A DNA stretch of 64,000 nt from Rhodospirillaceae bacterium LM-1. GTDB taxonomy: Bacteria; Pseudomonadota; Alphaproteobacteria; Rhodospirillales; WMHbin7. The translations under genes were made by a program, and so were the position numbers. The notes beneath the pieces are model-generated. The model saw nothing but the letters and a program-made list of their open reading frames with translations. It did not search any database and had not been told where the DNA came from. How positions within the stretch are numbered: the first letter of the stretch is position 1; the number at the start of each line of letters is the position of its first letter. Positions 20,175 to 30,329 of the stretch are shown here, piece by piece. The stretch is from contig CACUVI010000001.1 in the NCBI GenBank assembly GCA_902725215.1, positions 1 to 64,000 on the forward strand. The letters are read 5' to 3'.

Positions 20175-23100
20175 ATGACGCAAGCACGAACCGGCACGGT
20201 GCCGGAAAGCCTGTCCAGGCACGGTAGATTGTGGCTGTTCGCGATCGGCTTTCTGGCCTTGGGGATGACGGCGCTCCTGTGGGTTCGCGAACTTCACGAG
20301 GAGGAGCGGCGCGCCAAGGCTTTGTTTCGCATGCAGTCGGAAATCGTTGCGGGCGAGATCGAAGCGCAAATCAATTTGTATGCGCAATTGCTGCGCTCGG
20401 CGGCGGGCGTTCACAGACATTCCAATCAATTGCTGCGCGACGAATGGCGCCGCTATGTCGAGGCGCTAGATCTTGACAAGAATTTTCCCGGCGTTTCAGG
20501 AATCGCGCTTGTCAAGCGCGTGACAGCCTCTGAAAAGACAGACTTCGTGGCGTCGGCTAGACGCGAATGGCCTGATTTCAAAATCTATCCCGAGCGCGAG
20601 AAGGAGGAATATTACGTCAATTTCATGGTCGAGCCGGAGCGTGTTTACCGGGCTGTCGGTTTCGACGTCTCTGCCCGCGACGACCGCAAGATGGCTGCCG
20701 ACATAGCGCGCGACAGCGGCGAAATAGCCATCACCGCAAAGACGACGCTGATCACGCCGGGGGCAAGCGGTTCCGACTTGTTGATGTATCTGCCGCTCTA
20801 CCGGTCTGTGGATTTGCCCAAAACGGTTGATTTGCGTCGCAGCCATTTGTGGGGATGGGTAGCGGCGGGCATTTCAATTCCGCAACTGATGTGGTCGGTT
20901 CACGCCAGGGTCAAGGGCATGGCCGATATCGCCGTCTATGACGGCTTGGACAAGAATTCGGAAACGCAGTTGTTTAAGGCGCAGACGCAACATCATCTTC
21001 AGAAGTCGGAACATTATCAGCATGATGTTTTGCGGACCATCGGCGGCAGGACTTGGCTGTTTTCCTTCACCTCGCATCCGGAATTCGAAGATACGATCCG
21101 CACAGGCCGCGCCGTCATCATTCTGGCGGCTGGCGTCGCCGCAACCTTTCTAATGACCCTGACCGCTTGGTTCTTGCTGTCATCGCGGGCCAGGGTGGCG
21201 GAAGAGTCAAAGCTGCGCAGCGAAGAGCTTGAACGCGAGCGCGATTACGCGAACGCCCTATTAACCGCCAGCCCAGCCGCCATTCTGACACTGGATTGCG
21301 ATGGGGTGGTCGTTCGCTCGAACCCGGCCGCCGGTTTTCTTGCCGGGTTAAAGCCAGACGATCTGGTGAACAAAACATTCGCTAGCCTGTTCCTGCCCCC
21401 GCTTGAACGTTCGGCCTTCGCCTGGAGCCTGTCCTCCTTGAAAACGGGCGGCGGGCCACTGGTTCTGGAGGCCGAGCATTCGCGGGGCGACGAGCGGCGC
21501 ATCATCAACTGGACCTTTTCCGCCGTGCGGGAAACCAACAAGCCCTTGCGCTATCTGGTGACGGTCGGCATTGACGTTACCCCCCACCGTCAAGCCGAGG
21601 ATACGTTGAAGGCCGAGCGCGCCTTGTTCGTCGCCGGACCCGTGGTGGTGTTCCGCTGGAGGGCTGAAACAGGTTGGCCGGTCGAATATGTCTCGCCCAA
21701 CGTGGCGCAATTCGGCTGCCAGCCCGGCGCCTTGCTTTCGGGCGAACTGCCGTTCATGAATCTGCTGCATCCCGAGGATTTGGGTCGGGTGGCATCGGAA
21801 GTTTCGCGCTTCGCGGCCCAGGGCCAAGACATGTTCGAACAGCGTTACCGCCTAGTCAGGCCCAGCGACGGCGAGGAACGCTGGGTTGACGACCGCACGC
21901 TGGTCGAGCGCGATTCTCAGGGCAAGGTTGTTTCCTATCTGGGCTATCTGATCGACGTGACGGAGCGCGAAAGGGCCGAGGAAGCCAAACGCAATAGCGA
22001 AGCGCGCATTGCGCGCGTTCTGTCGATGTCGTCCGAAGGCTATTGGGAACTTAACGCCAGTGAACGCACGATCGCCGTTAATCCAGCCTTGCTTGCCATG
22101 CTTGACGTGGACGAGGCGTCGATCATGGGGCGGACGCCTCGAGATTTCATAGCGCCGGGTTGGGAAGATCGCATGACGAACGTTATGGTCGAGCGCCGTT
22201 CGGCAGCCAATCGCCGCTTCGAAATGGCCTATCTTTCATCTGCGGGGCGCGTTGTTCATACCCGCGTCAATGCAACATCCATCTTCGACCATAAAGGCCA
22301 TTTCGTCGGCTCATATGGCTTGCTGACCGACATCACGGCGGAAAAAGTTGCCGAAGACGCCATGCGCAACGAGCAGGGGCGCTTGCGCCTGATCGTCGAT
22401 TCCGTTCCCCTGGCCCTGGTAATCAGCCGTTTGGACGAAGCTGTGGTGGTGAATGCCAATCTGACGGCGCATTTGCTGTTTGGCTTGGGCGGCAAGGACA
22501 TGACCGGCCAATCCTCGTACGACTTCTACGCCGATCCTCTGGATCGCAAGGCATTCATCGAGCAGTTGCGCCGCGATGGCATGGTGACGGGGGTCGAGGC
22601 CAGAATGCGTCGCGGCGACGGCAGCACTTTTTGGGGTTTGTTGTCGGGGCGATTGATTCAATTCGATGGCGCCGAATGCGCCTTGATCAGCACACAGGAC
22701 ATTTCAAGCCGCAAGCAGGCAGAGACGCGCCTGAATGACATGGCGCATGAATTGTCGCGCTCGAATGCCGAGTTGGAGCAATTCGCCTATGTCGCCTCGC
22801 ATGACCTGCAAGAGCCTTTGCGCATGATCGCCAGCTACGTTCAGCTTCTCGATCGCCGCTATGGCGAAAAGCTGGATCAGGACGCCAAGGAATATATCGC
22901 CTACGCCGTCGAAGGCGCCAAGCGCATGCAAGCATTGATTACGGATCTGTTGGAATTTTCCAGAGTCAATCAGAAGAGCGATCCCTTCATTAGGGTCGAT
23001 TTGAATCGCGTGGTCGGCGACGCCTTGAAAAATCTGACCGTGATCAAACGCGAATGTGGGGCAATTATCGATGTCGATCCGCTGCCGGAGGTGGTCGGCG

Positions 23101-23447
23101 ATCCGGCGCAATTGGTCCGCCTGTTCCAAAATCTGATCGGCAACGCCGTCAAATACCGTCATCCCGACCGTAAGCCCGAAGTCAGCGTTAAGGCTCGATC
23201 ATTGGACGAGGGATGGGAAATTCGCGTTGCGGACAATGGCATCGGCATCGCTGAAAATTATTTCGATCGAATCTTCATTATTTTCCAAAGGCTGCATACC
23301 AGAGGCGATTATCCCGGTACGGGTATTGGACTGGCCTTGTGCAAGAAGATCGTCGAGCGCCATGGCGGACATATCCGCGTCGAGTCCGTCGAAGGTCAAG
23401 GATCTGCATTCATCTTCAACCTGCCGTTGGGCCAGATGAGTGCATGA
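20175..23447 (+). CDS. CHASE-PAS sensor histidine kinase
   Basis: Membrane sensor of 1090 aa. Transmembrane helix 1 (about 20-38), periplasmic CHASE domain (about 60-270), helix 2 (about 310-335), then about four PAS/PAC units, a HisKA domain with the phospho-acceptor His in FAYVASHDLQEPL, and a HATPase with NLIGNAVKYR, NGIGI and GTGIGLALCKK. The kinase core is of the phytochrome-like type. No response regulator gene adjoins it. ATG 20175 is chosen because GAAGGGG lies just upstream; a TTG at 20121 is less likely. The ligand is not evident. Confidence 0.93.
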   Translation: MTQARTGTVPESLSRHGRLWLFAIGFLALGMTALLWVRELHEEERRAKALFRMQSEIVAGEIEAQINLYAQLLRSAAGVHRHSNQLLRDEWRRYVEALDLDKNFPGVSGIALVKRVTASEKTDFVASARREWPDFKIYPEREKEEYYVNFMVEPERVYRAVGFDVSARDDRKMAADIARDSGEIAITAKTTLITPGASGSDLLMYLPLYRSVDLPKTVDLRRSHLWGWVAAGISIPQLMWSVHARVKGMADIAVYDGLDKNSETQLFKAQTQHHLQKSEHYQHDVLRTIGGRTWLFSFTSHPEFEDTIRTGRAVIILAAGVAATFLMTLTAWFLLSSRARVAEESKLRSEELERERDYANALLTASPAAILTLDCDGVVVRSNPAAGFLAGLKPDDLVNKTFASLFLPPLERSAFAWSLSSLKTGGGPLVLEAEHSRGDERRIINWTFSAVRETNKPLRYLVTVGIDVTPHRQAEDTLKAERALFVAGPVVVFRWRAETGWPVEYVSPNVAQFGCQPGALLSGELPFMNLLHPEDLGRVASEVSRFAAQGQDMFEQRYRLVRPSDGEERWVDDRTLVERDSQGKVVSYLGYLIDVTERERAEEAKRNSEARIARVLSMSSEGYWELNASERTIAVNPALLAMLDVDEASIMGRTPRDFIAPGWEDRMTNVMVERRSAANRRFEMAYLSSAGRVVHTRVNATSIFDHKGHFVGSYGLLTDITAEKVAEDAMRNEQGRLRLIVDSVPLALVISRLDEAVVVNANLTAHLLFGLGGKDMTGQSSYDFYADPLDRKAFIEQLRRDGMVTGVEARMRRGDGSTFWGLLSGRLIQFDGAECALISTQDISSRKQAETRLNDMAHELSRSNAELEQFAYVASHDLQEPLRMIASYVQLLDRRYGEKLDQDAKEYIAYAVEGAKRMQALITDLLEFSRVNQKSDPFIRVDLNRVVGDALKNLTVIKRECGAIIDVDPLPEVVGDPAQLVRLFQNLIGNAVKYRHPDRKPEVSVKARSLDEGWEIRVADNGIGIAENYFDRIFIIFQRLHTRGDYPGTGIGLALCKKIVERHGGHIRVESVEGQGSAFIFNLPLGQMSA

Positions 23448-23554
23448 CTGTCATGCAGGATTGGCAAATGACGCTTCGGTCATGTATTTTCGCCATTGAT
23501 CCTGCTATAATCTCCGCATGCCAAAATAATAATTCATTGTGAGAGGAGGAGGTC

Positions 23555-25654
23555 ATGAACCTTCGTCTGAAGCCGAAACTGATCGCCGCGTTCCTTCTGG
23601 TCGGCCTTCTTCCTTTCGCAATCGTGGGCGGTCTTGCCTTGAACAGCAGCAGCACCGCGCTTGAGGGGCAAGCCTATTCCAGCCTGGACGCCATCAATCA
23701 ATTCAAGAAGGGGCAGGCCGAGCGCATTCTAGCCCGGACGCGCAAGGATGCCGAGAATCTGGCGGATGCCGAATTCGTCTACACCGCCTACGAGGCCTTC
23801 CGTCAGTATCACGTGAAGATCGAAACGCCGCCCGACGGTCCCTATGACGTCGCCAAGGAAGAGTATAAACAGATATGGGACAAGTTCGGCGCTCCGTTGG
23901 CGAAATACGCCAAGGCCAACGGCTATGACGAACTGTACATGATCTGTTTGGCGCACGGCCATGTCATGTACACGTCGCAGAAGGGCGGCGATCTCGGTCA
24001 GAATATCGGCCTTGACGCCAGCAATCCGCTTCGCGAATCGCCCTTGGCGGCGCTTTGGAAGAAAGTGCGGGAGTCGAAGAAATTCGAGGTCGTCGATTTC
24101 CAGCCCTACGCCCCCAATGACAACAAGTACACCGGATTCATGGGCGCTCCGATTCACGATCCGTCCGGCCAAGCGATCGGCATGGTCGCCTTTCGCATCC
24201 CCGTGGTTCAACTGGAAGCCATGGCCAATGAACGAACCGGCATGGGCGAGACGGGAAGTTCCTATCTGATCGGCAAGTCGGCGGGCAAGACAACCCTGCG
24301 TTCGACGATCGCGGGCCTGTTGAAGGAAGATCCGACGCTGGTGTTGGGGCATGAAATTTCCCTTCCCTATACAGACAAGGCACTGGCTGGCGAGCAGGGC
24401 AAAGGCGTGCATCTCGATATCACCGGCGACCATGCCCTGGTCAGCTACGCCCCTGTGAAGTTCGATGGTCTGACTTGGGGCGTCGTGTCGCAGATCGACG
24501 AGGACGAGGCTTTCGCTGCAATCATCCACCTTCAATGGGTGATCATGATCGTCGCTCTGGTGGGCATTCCCCTGATCGCTGGGGGTGGTTTCATGATCGC
24601 GCGCGGCATATCGAATCCCATCGGGGCGATTACTGGCGTCATGACCCTATTGAAGGATGGGCAGCGCGCCGTCGATGTGCCCTATACCGCCAATCATGAC
24701 GAAGTGGGCGAAATGGCCCGCGCCGTCCAGGTGTTCAAGGAAAATCTGATCAAGGTCGAGCAGATGCAGGCCGAGCAAGAGCGGCTGAAACATCAAGCCG
24801 AAATTGACCATCGCAATACCCTGATTCAGATGGCCGACAATTTCGAGGAAAGCGTCATGGGCATCGTGTCGGCTGTTTCCGGCTCGGCGACCGAGTTGCA
24901 TTCTTCGGCTCAGTCCCTGGCGGCGATGGCCGAACAGACGCAACGCCAAGCAACAGCCGTGGCGGCGGCCTCCGACGAGGCTTCGACCAATGTGCAAACC
25001 GTGGCGGCGGCAGCCGAGGAACTGTCCAGTTCGATCAGCGAGATCGGCCGTCAGGTCGAGGAATCGGCCAAGGTCACGGCTGGGGCGGTGGATGAAGCCA
25101 ATCGTGTCAATTCCATGGTGCAGGGTTTGGCTCATGCCGCCAGCAAGATCGGCGAAGTGGTGAATCTGATTACCGACATCGCCAGCCAGACCAATTTGCT
25201 GGCTTTGAACGCCACCATTGAAGCGGCCAGGGCGGGCGATGCGGGCAAGGGATTCGCCGTGGTTGCCAACGAGGTGAAAAGCCTTGCCAACCAAACCGCC
25301 AAGGCGACCGATGAAATCGCCGCCCAGGTCACATCGGTGCAGTCTGCGACCCAGACGGCGGTTCAGGGCATCGAGGGCATTACCACCACCATCGGACGGA
25401 TCAGCGAGATATCGTCGGCGATTGCCTCTGCCGTGGAAGAGCAGGGGGCGGCGACCGGCGAAATCAGCCGCAATGTTCAGCAGGCGGCGGCGGGCACCAA
25501 CGAAGTGTCGTCGAACATATCCGGCGTCACCCAAGCCTCGACCGAAACCGGCCATGCCGCTTCGCAGGTGTTGGAGGCGGCTGGCGGATTGTCGGAGCAA
25601 TCCGAACATCTGCGCGCCGATGTCGGTCGCTTCATCGCCCATCTGAAGGAATAG
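23555..25654 (+). CDS. Methyl-accepting chemotaxis protein with Cache sensor
   Basis: Chemoreceptor of 699 aa. N-terminal helix (about 8-30), a periplasmic double-Cache-like region (about 40-320), second helix (about 327-350), HAMP with NPIGAITGVM, and a cytoplasmic signalling domain with the hairpin tip [27 protein letters not shown] (split here by the conserved E-R-A-G order). A very strong ribosome-binding site GAGGAGG precedes ATG 23555. The family controls flagellar bias through CheA/CheW. A terminator follows. Confidence 0.95.
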   Translation: MNLRLKPKLIAAFLLVGLLPFAIVGGLALNSSSTALEGQAYSSLDAINQFKKGQAERILARTRKDAENLADAEFVYTAYEAFRQYHVKIETPPDGPYDVAKEEYKQIWDKFGAPLAKYAKANGYDELYMICLAHGHVMYTSQKGGDLGQNIGLDASNPLRESPLAALWKKVRESKKFEVVDFQPYAPNDNKYTGFMGAPIHDPSGQAIGMVAFRIPVVQLEAMANERTGMGETGSSYLIGKSAGKTTLRSTIAGLLKEDPTLVLGHEISLPYTDKALAGEQGKGVHLDITGDHALVSYAPVKFDGLTWGVVSQIDEDEAFAAIIHLQWVIMIVALVGIPLIAGGGFMIARGISNPIGAITGVMTLLKDGQRAVDVPYTANHDEVGEMARAVQVFKENLIKVEQMQAEQERLKHQAEIDHRNTLIQMADNFEESVMGIVSAVSGSATELHSSAQSLAAMAEQTQRQATAVAAASDEASTNVQTVAAAAEELSSSISEIGRQVEESAKVTAGAVDEANRVNSMVQGLAHAASKIGEVVNLITDIASQTNLLALNATIEAARAGDAGKGFAVVANEVKSLANQTAKATDEIAAQVTSVQSATQTAVQGIEGITTTIGRISEISSAIASAVEEQGAATGEISRNVQQAAAGTNEVSSNISGVTQASTETGHAASQVLEAAGGLSEQSEHLRADVGRFIAHLKE

Positions 25655-26029
25655 GGGGCGATTGCCAAGGATGATCACGGCTGAAGGCTTCCCTTTGGGG
25701 GGGGCTTCAGCCGTTTCCTTGCTCGAGACAGCCAATGAAGAATTGCTCACGCTAAGACGAGTCGCCTTGAATCTCGCCCGCCCCTTCATATGCGGACACG
25801 CTAATAAATAGCCTAACGGTTTATTTTACATGATGTTGTCGCCTTCATGGCGGTTGTCGTTGATCACATCATGCCGCATTTAAAGACATCTTTAACTAAT
25901 CCCCCATAATCTAACTAGAGTTTGCTCGAATATTCTCGACTTCTTGATTAGGTCGATTGCGTTGCGCTGCAAAATGACCCATCATCTTGTGGGTTCAGTC
26001 CGGCCTGTCCGGAGTGATGGAGGGAAGTT
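25655..26029. other. Intergenic region between two chemoreceptor loci
   Basis: 375 bp without a convincing gene. The first part holds the terminator at 25678-25720. The rest is relatively AT-rich (25800-25970) and must hold the promoter of the split Aer pair. GAGGGAAG just before 26030 is the ribosome-binding site. No clear sigma-28 or sigma-54 promoter was recognised. Confidence 0.6.
25678..25720 (+). terminator. Intrinsic terminator after the Cache chemoreceptor
   Basis: Nine-bp stem CGGCTGAAG/CTTCAGCCG (25678-25686 with 25705-25713) followed by a T-rich tail TTTCCTT. It lies 24 bp after the stop codon. Confidence 0.8.
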
Positions 26030-26554
26030 ATGGCGAGTTTAAAAGTTGCGCCTTCAGGGATCGAGCGCACATTCCCTGAAGATGAGTTTATCGTGAGCAA
26101 GACGGACCTGAAGGGCCGCATCACCTATGTCAATGAGGTGTTTTGCAAGGTGGCCCATTACACCGAGCAAGAGGCGCTAGGCAAGCCGCACTCGCTGGTC
26201 AGGCATCCCGATATGCCCCGCTGCGTCTTCAAGCTCCTGTGGGACACGCTGGAAGGCGGCAACGAGATTTTCGCCTATGTGGTCAATCTGGCCAAAGACG
26301 GGGCGCATTATTGGGTGTTCGCCCATGTCACCCCCACCTTCGACAACAATGGCACCATCATCGGCTATCATTCCAATCGCCGTAAACCGCGCCAAGAAGC
26401 GGTCAATGCCGTTTCAGGCTTGTACCGGACTCTGATCGAGATCGAAAACAAGCACTCTGATCGCAAGGAAGGCATGAACGCCGCCTTGAATACGGTGGTA
26501 AATCTTCTGAAAGACAAGGGGACGACCTATGAAGAATTTGTCCTCACTCTCTAA
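26030..26554 (+). CDS. Aer-type PAS redox sensor, stand-alone
   Basis: Soluble PAS protein of 174 aa. The N-terminus resembles the FAD-binding PAS of the aerotaxis receptor Aer: [25 protein letters not shown] and [12 protein letters not shown]. It lacks its own membrane helix and signalling domain. Its 3' end overlaps the next gene, a chemoreceptor without a sensor domain, by 26 bp, so the two probably act together as a two-chain Aer. The residues after about 125 form a helical tail that could contact the partner. ATG 26030 has GGAGGGAAG upstream. Confidence 0.9.
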   Translation: MASLKVAPSGIERTFPEDEFIVSKTDLKGRITYVNEVFCKVAHYTEQEALGKPHSLVRHPDMPRCVFKLLWDTLEGGNEIFAYVVNLAKDGAHYWVFAHVTPTFDNNGTIIGYHSNRRKPRQEAVNAVSGLYRTLIEIENKHSDRKEGMNAALNTVVNLLKDKGTTYEEFVLTL

Positions 26555-27836
26555 ATCGCTGTTCGCGGGCGCGGCGGCGGTTGCCTTGATCGCGCTGGAC
26601 GCGCTTTACAGTCTGGCGATCAAGCAGGAGATCGAGTTCGGCCTGCTTCTCGAAGTGGGCGCGATTGCGCTTGGCATTCCGGCCATGATCTGGCTGAGAA
26701 ATGCCGACAAGATGGTGCGCTGGACGGCAAAGGTTTGCGATGAAGCCGCCAAGGGCAATATGGAATCGCGCATCATCGACATTCGCGAGGCGGGCGAGTT
26801 AGGCCATATGCTGCACAGTATCAACAATGTCTTGGACATCGTTGACGCCTATTTGCGCGAAGCTGCGGCCTCGATGATGTATGTCAGCCAGGACAAGCTG
26901 TTTCGCAAGATCATCCCCACCGGCTTGCGCGGCGCTTATCTTCATGCCGCCAATCTGATTAATTCGGCCATCGATCATATGCACGGCAAGCTGGAAGCGT
27001 CGCAGAAGCTGGCCGACAGCTTCGAGGGCAGCGTTTGCACCGTGGTGCAGGGCGTCGGCGTCGATGTGCAGGGCATGCTGGAACAGGCAAGCTCGATGAG
27101 CCGCAATCTGGAAGACACCAGCCGCAGTTCGTCGGTGGTGGCACAAGCCGCCGATTCCGCCGCTGGCAATGTGCAAACCGTGGCCGCTGCGGCGGAAGAG
27201 TTGGCGGCATCGATTTCCGAGGTTCGCCGCCAAGTGGCGCAATCGACGGCGATCGCTCAGGCCGCCGTGGCCGAGGCCAGCAAGGCCAACGACATGATCG
27301 GCGGCCTTTCAAGCGCAGCGGGGCGCATCGGTGAAGTGGTGCAATTGATTAATGACATCGCCTCGCAGACCAATCTGCTGGCTTTGAACGCCACCATTGA
27401 AGCCGCGCGGGCCGGAGAGGCGGGCAAGGGATTCGCCGTGGTGGCCAACGAGGTCAAGCATCTGGCCAATCAGACCGCCAAGGCGGCCGAGGAAATTGTG
27501 CAACTGATCGGCAGCGTGCAGGGGGCGACGACCGACGCCGTGACCGGCATTCAGCGCATTGGCTCGACCATCGGCGAGATTCACGATTTGTCGAACGGCA
27601 TCGAAGAGGCGGTTGAGCAGCAGTCGCTGGCGACCAGCGAAATCGCCCGCAGCGTCGAGCAGGCGGCGGCGGGAACACGCGACGTGTCCAGCCATATCGC
27701 CGACATCACGCGTGCGACATCTGACAATCAGATGGCGGCCAACGATCTGTTCGTTGCCGCCAAGAATCTTCATGGCAAGACCGACGATCTGGCGGGCAGC
27801 GTCGATCAGTTCATGGAAAGAATGCACAAGCTGTAG
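26529..27836 (+). CDS. Sensor-less chemoreceptor, partner of the Aer-type PAS protein
   Basis: Protein of 435 aa. Two closely spaced hydrophobic segments (about 8-29 and 36-55) form a membrane hairpin as in Aer, with no periplasmic domain. A HAMP-like stretch and a full methyl-accepting signalling domain follow ([20 protein letters not shown], with [16 protein letters not shown] after it). It overlaps the upstream PAS gene by 26 bp. The natural reading is that the single-chain Aer architecture has been split in two. A bidirectional terminator follows. Confidence 0.92.
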   Translation: MKNLSSLSKSLFAGAAAVALIALDALYSLAIKQEIEFGLLLEVGAIALGIPAMIWLRNADKMVRWTAKVCDEAAKGNMESRIIDIREAGELGHMLHSINNVLDIVDAYLREAAASMMYVSQDKLFRKIIPTGLRGAYLHAANLINSAIDHMHGKLEASQKLADSFEGSVCTVVQGVGVDVQGMLEQASSMSRNLEDTSRSSSVVAQAADSAAGNVQTVAAAAEELAASISEVRRQVAQSTAIAQAAVAEASKANDMIGGLSSAAGRIGEVVQLINDIASQTNLLALNATIEAARAGEAGKGFAVVANEVKHLANQTAKAAEEIVQLIGSVQGATTDAVTGIQRIGSTIGEIHDLSNGIEEAVEQQSLATSEIARSVEQAAAGTRDVSSHIADITRATSDNQMAANDLFVAAKNLHGKTDDLAGSVDQFMERMHKL

Positions 27837-27861
27837 CCTGCGCTCGCATCTCGATTGCATG

Positions 27862-27895
27862 AAAAGGCGGAGCAAACAACTTGCTCCGCCTTTTT
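27862..27895. terminator. Bidirectional intrinsic terminator
   Basis: Twelve-bp stem AAGGCGGAGCAA/TTGCTCCGCCTT around loop ACAAC, with T run on the plus side and A run on the other. It separates the convergent chemoreceptor and PP2C-phosphatase genes. Confidence 0.93.
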
Positions 27896-27915
27896 CTATT
27901 CCGGAAACAGGCGTC

Positions 27916-29094
27916 CTATAAGCCGGAATGGCGCAGCCAGATGGCTGTCAGATCGTCGGTCCAAGGCGGTGGGAAGCGGCTTTCGAAGCGGCTCATCAGA
28001 TGTTCGAGCGGCTTGGCTTCTCCCTGGCTGGCCTTGGCCAGTTCCATCAGGCCGCTTTCTTCCAGCATCAGGTCGTCCTTGTCCAGGTCTTCGGTCAGGG
28101 CGTCGCTGTAAAGAAGGATCTGAGCACCCTGTGGAAAGTCGATGGATAGGGTTTCGTAATCGGCATCCAGCATGGCGCCCAGGAAAATGCCGCTGGCATC
28201 CATCAGGCGAGGTTCTTGGCCGGGCAACATCAGAATGGGCGAGGGCGCGCCGCCCGCAGCATAGTCGATGCGATTGTTCTTCATATCGAGAATGGCGTAG
28301 AGAACGGTGGCGAATTGGCCGACCGGAAGCAAGGGCTTCAGGGCATTGTTCAGTTCGGCCATCCATTTCGCGGGGTCAAGTCCCGGCGGATGCTGGTCGA
28401 ACAGGGTATGCAGGCGAAAGGCGTTCAAGGCGGCCGAGATTCCGTGGCCCGAGAAATCGGCCAGCACAAGGCCAAGTCGGTCGTCTTCCAGCTTACGCAG
28501 GTGCCAGAAATCGCCTCCCAGCTCGCTTGACGTTTCGAAACGCGATTCGATCGTCAGCCCCACCGTGGCGGGCAGGGTGGACAGCCAAGCCGGATCGGGC
28601 AGCAACGAGCGTTGCATCTGGCTTGCCATCGCCAGTTCCTGGGCAACCCGTTCGTGATATTGGCGAAGCGTGCCCACCAGCAGGCGGTTCTCAAGATGAA
28701 TGCGCACGCGGGCCAGAACTTCCGGCGCATTGATGGGCTTGACCACCATGTCGGTGGCCCCGGCTTCGAAACATTCCACCCGTTCCCTGGGTTCCGAAAG
28801 CGCCGTATTGACCAGAACCGGCAGGTCGCGCCATTCGGGGTTCTTGCGCAACAGGCGGCACATTTCGAAGCCGTCCATATTGGGCATCATGATGTCGAGC
28901 AAGATGAGATCGGGTTTGAAGCTCTCGACCTTGGCCAGTCCTTCGACGCCATCCTTGGCATGTTCAATGAAGCCCACGCCCATCGACGTGACCAAGGCGG
29001 CCAGCAGCTTGCGGTTCGGCTCCTGGTCATCGATGATCAGAACGCGGGTGTTTTTCAGGTCGGTCTTGCCGGAAACGGCGCTGATAGCTGTCAT
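27916..29094 (-). CDS. Receiver-PP2C (RsbU/SpoIIE-type) serine phosphatase
   Basis: Protein of 392 aa. An N-terminal receiver domain (about 17-135: VLIIDDQ, LILLDIMMP with phospho-Asp, KPINAPEV) is joined to a PP2C-type phosphatase (about 160-390) with SELGGDFW, DFSGHG, YSDALTE and DDLTAI supplying the metal-binding aspartates. It would dephosphorylate the STAS protein encoded two genes upstream when phosphorylated by a histidine kinase. It overlaps the anti-sigma ATPase gene by 4 bp. The kinase partner is not identified. Confidence 0.93.
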   Translation of the reverse strand: MTAISAVSGKTDLKNTRVLIIDDQEPNRKLLAALVTSMGVGFIEHAKDGVEGLAKVESFKPDLILLDIMMPNMDGFEMCRLLRKNPEWRDLPVLVNTALSEPRERVECFEAGATDMVVKPINAPEVLARVRIHLENRLLVGTLRQYHERVAQELAMASQMQRSLLPDPAWLSTLPATVGLTIESRFETSSELGGDFWHLRKLEDDRLGLVLADFSGHGISAALNAFRLHTLFDQHPPGLDPAKWMAELNNALKPLLPVGQFATVLYAILDMKNNRIDYAAGGAPSPILMLPGQEPRLMDASGIFLGAMLDADYETLSIDFPQGAQILLYSDALTEDLDKDDLMLEESGLMELAKASQGEAKPLEHLMSRFESRFPPPWTDDLTAIWLRHSGL

Positions 29095-29798
29095 GGAGCA
29101 AAGCTCATGGTCAGGCTGCGTCCGTGCTCGGCGATGGTGACGTTGCTGGCTAGGCTACGGATCAGGGTAAAGCCCCGGCCACACTTGGCTTCCAATTGCG
29201 GGGGGGTATTGAAATTACTGATATCATAGCCGCGCCCTTCGTCATGCACTTCGATGTCCAGGCTGTCCGGGGTCCAGGTTGCCAAGACCTCGATCCGCCG
29301 GGTGGCGTAAAGCGGCGTCACCAGACGTTCATTGACCAGATCGCAATATAGGTCGAAGTCGGCGGGATCGTTGCGCAGCACGCTGGCGATGTCCAGGTTG
29401 CCATGGACCATGGCATTGGATAGGGCCTCATCGACGGCTGTTTCGATATCGTAGCGCCGCTCTTCGCTCATGGGCAGGCGACGGCTGCAAATGGAGCAAA
29501 GCACACTTGTCAGGTCTACCTGAAAGGCCGTGGCGGTGCTTAGGGACATGTAAAGCCCGCGCATCTCAAGCGCCCTAGAAAGGCGCTGGCCGAATGCGCT
29601 TTGGGGGACAGGCGTTTCGATCAGCGCGTAGGGCGGCTCTGTCGCCATCATGCGCAGCATGTCTTCCCGGCTGGGAGAGGCTGCCGCCACGATGAAGGCA
29701 TTTTCCAGATTGTCCGTCAGCGCATAACCGTTGCGAACCGCGATTTCTTCAACATCGCTCCGTCCCACGCCCGCTATCGCTAGGAGTGGTCTTGTCAT
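29091..29798 (-). CDS. Anti-sigma-factor-type serine kinase (RsbW-like ATPase)
   Basis: Protein of 235 aa with a C-terminal HATPase_c domain: EAL-N box DEALSNAMVHGN and DEGRGYDIS, with GRGFTLIRSL after it, as in RsbW/SpoIIAB. About 90 extra N-terminal residues (RPLLAIAGVGRSDVEEIA...) look like a degenerate receiver-like or regulatory domain. It would phosphorylate the upstream STAS protein and hold a sigma factor or other partner. ATG 29798 lies 10 bp after the STAS stop; a start at 29825 would overlap that gene. Confidence 0.87.
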   Translation of the reverse strand: MTRPLLAIAGVGRSDVEEIAVRNGYALTDNLENAFIVAAASPSREDMLRMMATEPPYALIETPVPQSAFGQRLSRALEMRGLYMSLSTATAFQVDLTSVLCSICSRRLPMSEERRYDIETAVDEALSNAMVHGNLDIASVLRNDPADFDLYCDLVNERLVTPLYATRRIEVLATWTPDSLDIEVHDEGRGYDISNFNTPPQLEAKCGRGFTLIRSLASNVTIAEHGRSLTMSFAP

Positions 29799-29808
29799 CA
29801 CGCGAGGG

Positions 29809-30114
29809 TTAATCTTCCATTGCAAAGAGTTTGTTGAACTTCGCCACTTCCATGATGCGCTTCACTTGGCCCTTCGCACCCTTCAGAATCAGGCTGACCC
29901 CCTTGCTGATCGCGGTGTCGCGCGCCAGCAGAACCATGCCCAACGCCGCAGAGTCGATAAATTCCACGCCGGAAAGATCAAGGACGAAGCGCTTGTTTCC
30001 CGGTTCCTGGAACATGGCGATGATTGACCTGAAGCCATTGTGATCGGCGAAAGTCAGGCGGCCGGTTAGAACGACTTCCTTCCCTTCGGCTACGGACCGC
30101 ACGGTGTGTTCCAT
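29809..30114 (-). CDS. STAS-domain anti-sigma factor antagonist
   Basis: Single STAS domain of 101 aa, RsbV/SpoIIAA-like. The phospho-site region reads LDLSGVEFIDSAALGMVLL, with Ser55 directly after the Asp. AGAGGGAG precedes ATG 30114. It is the first gene of a three-gene partner-switching operon with the ATPase and the PP2C phosphatase. What the module finally controls (a sigma factor, or a cyclase or secretion target) is not encoded here. Confidence 0.93.
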   Translation of the reverse strand: MEHTVRSVAEGKEVVLTGRLTFADHNGFRSIIAMFQEPGNKRFVLDLSGVEFIDSAALGMVLLARDTAISKGVSLILKGAKGQVKRIMEVAKFNKLFAMED

Positions 30115-30329
30115 TGCAAACGCTCCCTCTTGAAACCGGTTCGCGCCCCGGCACAACCGGAACGCAGGCGACTTGGGGTATCAGACGATTAGCTTCATCC
30201 CCCGTCAGTATTTTACGGCGTATCAAGGCCAAGTAAACAAAAAGAAACTGCGACAATTTAACTAAAATTGACCTCTATTCGAACGCTAGACGAATCATAG
30301 CACATGAAGCCCGATTGCGATCACCGAAA

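Noticed and set aside
25860-25872. FNR-like box TTGATCACATCAT before the split Aer pair
   Set aside because: Spacing between half-sites is three, not four, and the second half is imperfect. Not enough to call.
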